Origin: Nitrospirillum viridazoti CBAmc | GTDB lineage: Bacteria; Pseudomonadota; Alphaproteobacteria; Azospirillales; Azospirillaceae | Reading direction: 5' to 3' | Assembly: GCF_000730165.1 (NCBI RefSeq) | Contig: NZ_CP022110.1 | Location: 2,053,501 to 2,117,500, forward strand | Length of the DNA stretch: 64,000 bases | Shown here: positions 57,687-64,000 of the stretch, piece by piece | Layout: the number at the start of each line of letters is the position of its first letter | How positions within the stretch are numbered: position 1 is the stretch's first letter | Made by a program: the position numbers and the translations under genes | The notes under the pieces: model-generated | The model's input: only the letters and a program-made list of their open reading frames with translations | Databases searched by the model: none | What the model was told of the DNA's origin: nothing

Positions 57687-59525
57687 CTACTCCGCCGCCT
57701 CGCCCTCCTCCTTGGGCGCCCCATTGGCTGTCCCGCCGGCTGCGTCGAACTGCAGCGCCGCCAGGCGGGCGTAGAGGCCGCCTTGGCGGATCAGTTCCTC
57801 ATGCCGGCCGCTGGCGACGATCTTGCCCTTGTCCAGGACGATGATGCGGTCGGCGTTCAGCACGGTGGCCAGTCGATGGGCGATGATGAGGGTGGTGCGG
57901 TCCTTCATCAGGGTTTCCAGGGCCAGTTGCACCCCCCGCTCGCTCTCCGCGTCCAGGGCGGAGGTCGCCTCGTCCAGCAGCAGGATCTTCGGATTGCGCA
58001 GAATGGCGCGGGCGATGGCGATGCGTTGGCGCTGGCCGCCGGAGAGGCGCACGCCCTTCTCCCCCAGATAGGTGCCCAGGCCCTCGGGCAGGGCCTCCAG
58101 GAAGTCCAGCGCATGGGCGGCGCGGGCGGCGGCGCGCACCTCCTCGTCCGTCGCCTCGGGGCGGCCGTAGCGGATGTTCTCCCACGCGTTGGTGGAGAAG
58201 ATCACCGCCTCCTGCGGCACGATGCCCAGGCGGGCGCGCACGTCCGCCGGGGTGGCCGTGCGCACGTCCACGCCGTCCACCAGCACGCGGCCGTCCTGCG
58301 GGTCGTAGAAGCGCAGCAGCAGCTGGAACAGCGTGGTCTTGCCAGCACCGCTGGGGCCGACGATGGCCACCGTCTCGCCCGGCGCCACCGTCAGGTCCAA
58401 GCCCTCCAGCGCCGCATGGTCGGGCCGGGCGGGGTAGTGGAAGCGCACGCCCTCAAACGCCACGGTGCCGATGGCCGGAGTGGGCAGCGCCACCGGGTTG
58501 GGCGGAGCGACGATATCCGCCTTGGTCTCCAGCAGGTCCACCAGGCGCTCCATGGCGCCGGCCGCGCGCTGCAGTTCCCCGGTGACTTCCGAAATGGCGC
58601 CCACAGCGCCGGCCACCAGCACGGAATAGAAGATGAAGGCGGAGAGCTGGCCGGCGGAGATGCGGCCGGCCAGCACGTCGTGCCCGCCGATCCACAGGAT
58701 GACGCCGATGGCCCCCATGACCAGGGAGATGATGATCATGGCCATCAAGGCCCGCACACGGATGCGGCGCACGGCGGTGGTGAAGGCGTCCTCCACCCGC
58801 TCGCCAAAGCGCGCCGTCTCTATGGCCTCATGCCCGAAGGCCTGGACGATGCGGATGCCGCCCAGCGTCTCATCCACCTGGGCGCCCACGTCGGCCACGC
58901 GGTCCTGGCTGGCCTTGCTGAGCTTGCGGAGCGAGCGACCTAGGATGACGATGGGCAGCACCACCAGGGGCACGACGATCAGCACCAGGCCCGTCAGCTT
59001 GGCGCTGGTGATGGCCAGCATGATCAGGCCGCCCATCAGCATCAGCGTGTTGCGCAGGGCGATGGAAACGGTGGAGCCCACCACCGTCTGCAGCAGGGTG
59101 GTATCGGTGGTCAGACGCGACAGCACCTCACCCGTGCGGGTCGATTCGAAGAATCCGGGCGACAAGGTCACCAGATGGTCGAAAACCGCGCGGCGGATAT
59201 CGGCCACCACCCGCTCGCCCACCCAGGAAACCAGGGAGAATCGCACATAGGTGGACCCGGCAAGTACCAGAATGACACCCAGCATGACCAGCAGCGCGTG
59301 GTCCAGCAGCTGCGGATTGCTGGTGACGAAGCCTTGGTCGACCACCGCCTGGAGGCCGCGGCCCATGCCGATGGTGGTGGCCGCCGCCAGCAGCAGGGCG
59401 ATGCCCGCCCCCACCGAGTGCCAGATGTAGGGCCGCACGAAGGGCAGCAGAAAGGCCAAGGGCCGCAGGGACTTACGGCCCGGGGCGGCGGTCGTGGTGG
59501 CGTCGGTCACCGGCGATGTTCCCAA
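57687..59525 (-). CDS. MsbA/ABCB-type ABC exporter (fused permease and ATPase)
   Basis: A 612-residue half-transporter. Six transmembrane helices occupy about residues 28-325. The ATPase domain (about 375-600) has Walker A GPSGAGKTTLF, Q loop VPQEAVIF, signature RLSGGQRQRIAIARA, Walker B ILLLDEATSALD and H loop IIAHRLATV. It resembles lipid and drug exporters; substrate unknown. It is divergent from rpmE, an arrangement seen in other alphaproteobacteria (DUF1465-rpmE-ABC exporter). Confidence 0.93.
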   Translation of the reverse strand: MGTSPVTDATTTAAPGRKSLRPLAFLLPFVRPYIWHSVGAGIALLLAAATTIGMGRGLQAVVDQGFVTSNPQLLDHALLVMLGVILVLAGSTYVRFSLVSWVGERVVADIRRAVFDHLVTLSPGFFESTRTGEVLSRLTTDTTLLQTVVGSTVSIALRNTLMLMGGLIMLAITSAKLTGLVLIVVPLVVLPIVILGRSLRKLSKASQDRVADVGAQVDETLGGIRIVQAFGHEAIETARFGERVEDAFTTAVRRIRVRALMAMIIISLVMGAIGVILWIGGHDVLAGRISAGQLSAFIFYSVLVAGAVGAISEVTGELQRAAGAMERLVDLLETKADIVAPPNPVALPTPAIGTVAFEGVRFHYPARPDHAALEGLDLTVAPGETVAIVGPSGAGKTTLFQLLLRFYDPQDGRVLVDGVDVRTATPADVRARLGIVPQEAVIFSTNAWENIRYGRPEATDEEVRAAARAAHALDFLEALPEGLGTYLGEKGVRLSGGQRQRIAIARAILRNPKILLLDEATSALDAESERGVQLALETLMKDRTTLIIAHRLATVLNADRIIVLDKGKIVASGRHEELIRQGGLYARLAALQFDAAGGTANGAPKEEGEAAE

Positions 59526-59721
59526 TCTGTCTGAACGGGGCGCGGAACCGTCCCATTATTCAAGCTACCCCAAACAATCAGCTTGGCCCCACGCGCGTGA
59601 TGGCTTAGGTAATGCGTCCAAGGCCGTGGGGCAACCATCGCCATCCCTTTCCTTCATCGCCACGTGGCGTCAGCCATGCGTGGTTGTGGTGTCGTGCGCA
59701 TGGGGCGCGCACGATCGGGTG

Positions 59722-59750
59722 TTGATCCCGGGGACGGTTTTGGCTATAAG
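59722..59750 (+). promoter_or_regulatory. Sigma-70-type promoter of rpmE
   Basis: TTGATC at 59722-59727 and TATAAG at 59745-59750 are separated by 17 bases and lie 45 bases before the rpmE ATG. Confidence 0.65.
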
Positions 59751-59795
59751 CCCGGCTTCGCATTTCGAGATTTTTGTTTTGGGACTTGGGCGATC

Positions 59796-60017
59796 ATGAA
59801 AGCTGACATTCACCCGGACTACCATGAGATCACCGTCGTCATGACCGACGGCACCTCGTTCAAGACCCGGAGCACCATGGGCAAGGCCGGCGACACGCTG
59901 CGCCTGGACATCGACCCGAAGTCGCACCCGGCGTGGACGGGCGTGCAGAAGCTGGTCGACACCGGCGGCCAGATCGCCAAGTTCAACCGCCGCTTCTCGG
60001 GCCTGGGCCTGAAGTAA
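59796..60017 (+). CDS. rpmE: 50S ribosomal protein L31 (zinc-free form)
   Basis: A 73-residue L31, beginning [20 protein letters not shown] and ending [12 protein letters not shown]. The zinc-binding CxxC cysteines of the C+ type are absent; the protein has no cysteine at all, typical of the alphaproteobacterial form. It has its own promoter and terminator. The start at 59796 replaces a longer open frame. Confidence 0.97.
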   Translation: MKADIHPDYHEITVVMTDGTSFKTRSTMGKAGDTLRLDIDPKSHPAWTGVQKLVDTGGQIAKFNRRFSGLGLK

Positions 60018-60060
60018 GCCGCGGGCGGCCCACGCCGCACGCCGCTCACGCTTTCAAGAA

Positions 60061-60089
60061 AGGGCGTCCCATCCGGGGCGCTCTTTTTT
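60061..60089 (+). terminator. Rho-independent terminator after rpmE
   Basis: AGGGCGTCCC pairs with GGGGCGCTCT (with G-T pairs) around ATCC, followed by TTTTT. It begins 44 bases after the rpmE stop. Confidence 0.88.
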
Positions 60090-60283
60090 GCTGCTTACAG
60101 CCAGGCCAAGCACTACGCCCCGTCTGGCCGCACAGCGACCTGCAGCAGCACCGCCCAAAAGCGATGCGCGCCCCTGGCCTGCGACCGCAGGCCCCGGAGA
60201 TTTCTGGGGAGCGAAGCGGACCGGAAATCGAGGAAGCCAAGCCGCCGGACGGCGGCGCCCGGCGATTGAGGGAATAGGCCTAA

Positions 60284-60736
60284 TTAAGCCACGCTGCGGC
60301 GGTACTGCTCTTCCAGGCGTTCGGCGCGCATGTACAGGCTGTGGCTGCGTTGCAGCAGGGAGCGCAGGCCGGACGGCAGCTCGCCATTGTCGGGACCCGA
60401 AGGGTCGCTGCAGATGGTGCCGCCGGACAGGGCGAACTGTTCGCCCAGCACTTGGTCGGCCGTCAGCTCATGGGCATGCACGGCCTTCAGGGCCAGCAGC
60501 CAGGCCATCACCTGGGTCAGCCGGCTGGTGACACGCAGCGATTCGTAGCTGATCTGCAATCGGACCTGGGGTGGCAGCCCCCGCTGGTCCTTGGCTTCCT
60601 GGAAGGCCACGTAGTTGCGCGCCTCAACCAGGAGGGCCATCGTCTCCTCGTACGTCCGGTCGAAAAAGGCATTGGACTCGAGCAACGAGGAACCTTTCTC
60701 CGGGCTGGACCTGAATACCGCAGGGGGTGGTCCCAT
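60284..60736 (-). CDS. DUF1465 family protein, RcdA-like (regulator of CtrA degradation)
   Basis: A 150-residue all-helical protein. The block FFDRTYEETMALLVEARNYV near residue 24 and the C-terminal LYMRAERLEEQYRRS match the alphaproteobacterial DUF1465 family, which includes RcdA of Caulobacter, an adaptor that delivers CtrA to ClpXP. Whether this copy controls CtrA is inferred from family and not visible. The start lacks a clear Shine-Dalgarno. It is convergent with rpmE, an arrangement found in other alphaproteobacteria. Confidence 0.75.
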   Translation of the reverse strand: MGPPPAVFRSSPEKGSSLLESNAFFDRTYEETMALLVEARNYVAFQEAKDQRGLPPQVRLQISYESLRVTSRLTQVMAWLLALKAVHAHELTADQVLGEQFALSGGTICSDPSGPDNGELPSGLRSLLQRSHSLYMRAERLEEQYRRSVA

Positions 60737-61036
60737 GGGCGTAACTCAGGCGGGGGTAACCCGGGCACGGACGACAACTGTAGGGTCGAAATGCCCAAAC
60801 CCGCAATACGCGGCGGGCTGGGATCACCTTCTGATCACAGCCGATGACGCTTCAGGGTGCCACCAAAGGCTTAAATCTTCGGAAATGGGACGGCGGCTTT
60901 CCAAGCCCAGGCGTCCTCCACTTTTCGGATTCCGGCCCCTATTGAAATCCGCGAAGAGCGTTCACAGATGAAACTGCGTCGGCGGGAATGCCCAGGAGGG
61001 GTTCCTAGAGCCGGCATGAGACCCCACCCAACGGGA

Positions 61037-61084
61037 CGGCCAGGATGGCGCCCAAGGGGCCGGGGTGATCGCTCTACCGGAGGA
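61037..61084 (+). promoter_or_regulatory. ROSE-like RNA thermometer in the hsp20 leader
   Basis: The hsp20 ribosome-binding site GAGGA (61080-61084) pairs with TCGCTC (61069-61074) around the loop TACCG, leaving one bulged G. This is the UYGCU/AGGA arrangement that defines ROSE elements of alphaproteobacterial small heat-shock genes. A second hairpin, CGGCC/GGCCG (61037-61041 with 61058-61062), stands upstream as expected. Melting at high temperature would free the site. The rest of the 353-base gap 60737-61089 holds promoters only. Confidence 0.65.
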
Positions 61085-61089
61085 TTATC

Positions 61090-61566
61090 ATGCGCAGTTA
61101 CGACCTGTCCCCGCTGTTCCGTTCCACCGTCGGTTTCGACCGCCTGACCCGCCTGATGGAGTCGGCGCTGAAGACCGAGGACCAGGGCAACGCCTACCCG
61201 CCCTACAACATCGAGAAGCGCGGGGACGACGATTATCGCATCACCATGGCGGTCGCCGGCTTCAGCCAGGAAGAGATCGACATCGTGACGCAGGAGAACG
61301 CGCTGACGGTCATCGGCAAGTCCCGCAAGGATGACCAGGCCGCCCCGCAGACACAGTACCTGCACCGGGGCATCGCCGCCCGCGCCTTCGAGCGGCGCTT
61401 CCAGCTGGCCGAGCATATCCGGGTGACGGGTGCGGCGCTGGAAAATGGCCTGCTGCACATCGACCTGGTGCGGGAGGTGCCGGAGACGGCCAAGCCGCGC
61501 CATATCCCGATCGCCAATCTGGGCCAGAGCTCGACCGCCCTGCCCACCGGGCAGGCGGCCAATTAA
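61090..61566 (+). CDS. Small heat-shock protein of the Hsp20/IbpA type
   Basis: A 158-residue chaperone. An N-terminal arm (MRSYDLSPLFRSTVGFDRL) is followed by the alpha-crystallin domain (about 33-128, YNIEKRGDDDYRITMAVAGF and GIAARAFERRFQL). The C-terminal IxI motif is HIPIANL (Ile-Pro-Ile). It binds unfolding proteins at heat stress. Length and sequence match the IbpA-like class A proteins of alphaproteobacteria. The ATG has an AGGA Shine-Dalgarno five bases upstream, sequestered by the candidate thermometer. Confidence 0.95.
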   Translation: MRSYDLSPLFRSTVGFDRLTRLMESALKTEDQGNAYPPYNIEKRGDDDYRITMAVAGFSQEEIDIVTQENALTVIGKSRKDDQAAPQTQYLHRGIAARAFERRFQLAEHIRVTGAALENGLLHIDLVREVPETAKPRHIPIANLGQSSTALPTGQAAN

Positions 61567-61600
61567 GGCCCGGTCCAACTAAGTCCTGGCAAGGCCAGCA

Positions 61601-61630
61601 GGGTCCGGGCGGATGACCGCCCGGACCCTT
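61601..61630 (+). terminator. Probable terminator after hsp20
   Basis: GGGTCCGGGCGG pairs perfectly with CCGCCCGGACCC around ATGA, 34 bases past the stop. The T tail is short. Confidence 0.6.
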
Positions 61631-61656
61631 CCTGCCGCTGCGTTTTCGGGACGTAA

Positions 61657-61695
61657 AAATGGAAAGGGCCGCAGCTATTGCGCTGCGGCCCTTTC
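61657..61695 (-). terminator. Terminator of prpE (minus strand)
   Basis: On the minus strand GAAAGGGCCGCAGC pairs with GCTGCGGCCCTTTC, followed by CATTTTTA. It lies 200 bases past the prpE stop. The 61700-61894 stretch between holds nothing recognisable. Confidence 0.65.
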
Positions 61696-61894
61696 GCATT
61701 CCCAGCGGCGCCGGTTTTCCGGCTGCCTGATTTTGCCCGCCCGTTCAACCCGTACCAAACTTCGAAACGGACGGTATGCAGGGCACGCGGGCCAGTCAAC
61801 CCACTTCGGCAACAAAGACCGCAGATCAGTCAACGCACCGTCACAATTTTGCCACATGGGAGGTACCCCAAAGCGGCAGGTGCAGGCTCACATT

Positions 61895-63805
61895 CTATTG
61901 ATTCCAAATCGTTTTTCGCCCAAACCCAGCAGTGGTCAGGGCCGCCCCGATTTCCTCTAGAACAGCCGGATCATCGATGGTGGCCGGCATGGCCCAGGCC
62001 TCCTGGTCCGCTATCTTTTGCATGGTCGCCCGCAGGATTTTCCCTGAGCGGGTTTTGGGCAGCCGCTCTACCACCAGGGCTTGGCGGAAGGCGGCGACAG
62101 GGCCGATGACCTCCCGCACCCGCTGCACCACCTCGGCCACGATGGTCTCGTGCCCGCGGGTCACCCCCGCCTTCAGCACCAGGAAGCCCAGGGGCAACTG
62201 GCCCTTCAGCGCATCGTGCACGCCAATGACGGCGCACTCCGCCACGTCGGGATGGCCGGCCAGCACTTCTTCCATGGCACCGGTGGACAGGCGGTGGCCG
62301 GCCACGTTGATGATGTCGTCGGTGCGGGCCATGATGAACAGGTAGCCGTCCTCATCGACATAGCCGGCGTCCGATGTCTGGTAGAAACCCGGATATTCGG
62401 AGAGGTAGCTGCGGATAAAGCGCTCCTCCGCGTTCCACAGCGTGGGCAGGGCACCCGGCGGCAGCGGCAGGCGTATGGTAACCGCCCCCAGCGTGCCCGC
62501 CGGCACCTCGTGCCCCTGCCCGTCCAGCACCCGCACATCCCAACCCGGCAGCGGCCGGGTGACGGAGCCATGCTTGACCGGCATGAGGCCCAGCCCCACC
62601 GGGTTGCCGGCGACCGGCCAGCCGGTTTCCGTCTGCCACCAATTGTCGATGACCGGCACCTTCAGATGGGCTTCCGCCCAGCGCAGGGTGTCGCTGTCCG
62701 ACCGTTCCCCCGCCAGGTACAGCTGGCGGAAATGGCTGAGGTCATAGCCCTTGAGCAGCAGGCCCTCCGGATCCTCGCGCTTGATGGCGCGAAGGGCGGT
62801 GGGGGCGGTGAACAGCATGGCCACTTTGTGCTGGCTGATCACCCGCCAGTAGACGCTGGCGTCCGGCGTCCCCACAGGCTTGCCCTCATACAACACGGTG
62901 GTGGCGCCGTGCAGCAGCGGGCCATAGACGATATAGCTGTGCCCGACCACCCAGCCCACGTCGCTGGCGGCCCAGAACACCTCCCCCGGTTTCAGCCCAT
63001 AGAAATGTTCCATGGTCCATTTCAGGGCCACGGCATGGCCCCCGTTGTCGCGGACCACGCCCTTGGGCTGGCCCGTGGTGCCGGAGGTGTACAGGATGTA
63101 CAGCGGATCCGTGGCGGCCACCGGCACGCAATCGTGCGGCGTCGCCGTTTCAGCCTCTGTCCAGTCGATGTCGCGGCCCGGCTTCAGGGGCGCCTGTTCC
63201 TGCGGCCGCTGCAGGATGATGCAGCAGGTCGGCTTGTGCGCCGCCTGGTCGATGGCGCTGTCCAGCAGGGGCTTGTAGGGAATGACGCGGGCGCCCTCGA
63301 TTCCGCAGGAGGCGGAAACCACCACCTTGGGCTTGGCGTCGTCCAGGCGGGTGGCCAGCTCGCGCGCGGCGAATCCACCAAAGACGACGGAATGGATGGC
63401 GCCCAGCCGGGCGCAGGCCAGCATGGCGACGACCGCCTCGGCCACCATGGGCATGTAGAGGATGACCCGGTCCCCCTTCCCCACCCCCTGGGCCGCCAGC
63501 AGGCCGGCGAAGCGCGCCGTCAGGTCCAGCAGTTCGCGGTAGGTGTATGTGACCACGGTGTTGGTGATGGGCCGGTCGTGGATCAGCGCCACTTGCTCGC
63601 CCCGTCCCGCTGCCACGTGGCGGTCCAGCGCGTTCCAGCACGTGTTCAGCTGCCCGCCGGCGAACCAGCGGAATAGGGGCGCGCGGCTATCATCCAGCAC
63701 ATGGTCCCAGGGGCGGATCCAGTCGATGGCCCGCGCCGCTTCCCCCCAGAAGCCCTCAGGATCGTCCAGGGACCGGTTGTATACTTCCGCATAGCGTCCG
63801 CTCAT
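61895..63805 (-). CDS. prpE: Propionyl-CoA synthetase
   Basis: An AMP-forming acyl-CoA synthetase of 636 residues that activates propionate (acetate less well). The AMP-binding motif YTSGTTGQPKGVVRDNGGHA is the PrpE-specific version. WWQTETGWPV and the C-terminal lysine in PKTRSGKILRATM (adenylation Lys) are present. The N-terminal YAEVYNRSLDDPEGFWGEAA is family-typical. No prpB/C/D genes are in the window. The start at 63805 is supported by similarity; the gene has its own promoter region to the right. Confidence 0.94.
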   Translation of the reverse strand: MSGRYAEVYNRSLDDPEGFWGEAARAIDWIRPWDHVLDDSRAPLFRWFAGGQLNTCWNALDRHVAAGRGEQVALIHDRPITNTVVTYTYRELLDLTARFAGLLAAQGVGKGDRVILYMPMVAEAVVAMLACARLGAIHSVVFGGFAARELATRLDDAKPKVVVSASCGIEGARVIPYKPLLDSAIDQAAHKPTCCIILQRPQEQAPLKPGRDIDWTEAETATPHDCVPVAATDPLYILYTSGTTGQPKGVVRDNGGHAVALKWTMEHFYGLKPGEVFWAASDVGWVVGHSYIVYGPLLHGATTVLYEGKPVGTPDASVYWRVISQHKVAMLFTAPTALRAIKREDPEGLLLKGYDLSHFRQLYLAGERSDSDTLRWAEAHLKVPVIDNWWQTETGWPVAGNPVGLGLMPVKHGSVTRPLPGWDVRVLDGQGHEVPAGTLGAVTIRLPLPPGALPTLWNAEERFIRSYLSEYPGFYQTSDAGYVDEDGYLFIMARTDDIINVAGHRLSTGAMEEVLAGHPDVAECAVIGVHDALKGQLPLGFLVLKAGVTRGHETIVAEVVQRVREVIGPVAAFRQALVVERLPKTRSGKILRATMQKIADQEAWAMPATIDDPAVLEEIGAALTTAGFGRKTIWNQ

Positions 63806-63889
63806 CCGCTTACCCCCCCTTTTTGGAGCCCCGGAGGACCCTATTCTTGCTTGGCCCCGCCACCATCGCAGGCCGCCCAGGGGACGACC

Positions 63890-64000
63890 ATGAGACAGAT
63901 CAACGGCCTGCCTTTATCCTACCGGCTCGGGGCCGTCGGCCAACACGAAACCGCCCCGCTCACCCGAAAGGACAGGGCGGTGCGGCAGCGGGCGGCATAG
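63890..64000 (+). CDS. Possible small protein of 36 residues (uncertain)
   Basis: A 36-codon frame with an AGGGGA Shine-Dalgarno before the ATG, encoding a basic peptide (starts MRQINGLPLSY, ends RQRAA) and stopping at the last base of the window. It lies 84 bases upstream of prpE, divergent. The codon use is compatible with a real gene, but there is no other evidence and it may be chance. Confidence 0.3.
   Translation: MRQINGLPLSYRLGAVGQHETAPLTRKDRAVRQRAA

Noticed and set aside
60900-61036. Sigma-32 promoter for hsp20
   Set aside because: A TTGAAA at 60942-60947 is present, but no convincing CCCCAT-type -10 box lies at the right spacing, so it is not listed as a feature.

Overview
The window is a 64 kb stretch of GC-rich chromosome from an alphaproteobacterium, most likely a Rhodospirillales/Azospirillaceae-type organism. 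The evidence is the gene order ruvCAB-ybgC-tolQRAB-pal-cpoB-tilS-ftsH-folP-glmM, the zapA-6S RNA-fthC arrangement, an alphaproteobacterial SerC, a zinc-free ribosomal protein L31, a DUF1465/RcdA-like protein and an Irr-type iron control element. I see no rRNA, tRNA, CRISPR array, prophage or insertion sequence. This is essentially core genome with two small toxin-antitoxin loci.

Layout. 1-3.3 kb, minus strand: serA (cut by the window edge), serC with a hairpin leader, and a long unrecognised protein. 3.7-6.0 kb: divergent phzF-like gene and MocR regulator. 6.0-22.1 kb, minus strand: a co-directional housekeeping run for thiamine (thiD), cell wall and folate (glmM, folP), FtsH protease, TilS, the complete Tol-Pal system, Holliday-junction processing (ruvABC) and yebC. 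22.3-24.7 kb, minus: a YmdB-type phosphoesterase, fthC, 6S RNA, zapA and a coiled-coil protein. 25.2-34.0 kb, plus: central carbon metabolism (tkt, gap, class I fba) interrupted by a large propeller/GGDEF sensor, then thiE. 34.0-34.7 kb: a vapBC locus whose toxin gene appears frameshifted. 34.8-39.8 kb: epmA, a FemAB/GNAT-like gene, and an alcohol dehydrogenase/metallohydrolase pair beside a divergent LysR gene. 39.8-42.9 kb, minus: a non-flagellar MotA/MotB-like pair plus an OmpA-like protein. 43.1-46.9 kb: glutathione peroxidase behind a perfect Irr-box palindrome, then MipA/OmpV divergent from an OmpR-type two-component system. 47-51.3 kb, minus: suhB, efp, two small exported proteins and ggt. 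51.5-56.6 kb, plus: a cupin-type XRE regulator, a GNAT and a livHMGF transporter without its binding protein. 56.6-59.5 kb, minus: BrnT toxin with a helix-turn-helix antitoxin, a hypothetical gene and an MsbA-like exporter. 59.8-64 kb: rpmE, DUF1465/RcdA-like, hsp20 behind a ROSE-like RNA thermometer, and prpE.

The genes form linked functional sets: glycolysis/pentose phosphate (tkt, gap, fba), envelope integrity (Tol-Pal, GlmM, Mot/OmpA-like cluster, MipA), translation factors (efp with its lysylation enzyme epmA, rpmE, tilS) and redox/stress (gpx, ggt, hsp20, ftsH). No obvious new multi-gene system is present. The most worthwhile leads are the frameshifted vapC, the Irr box at gpx, the hsp20 RNA thermometer, the Mot-like envelope cluster and several clean palindromes at regulator start sites.
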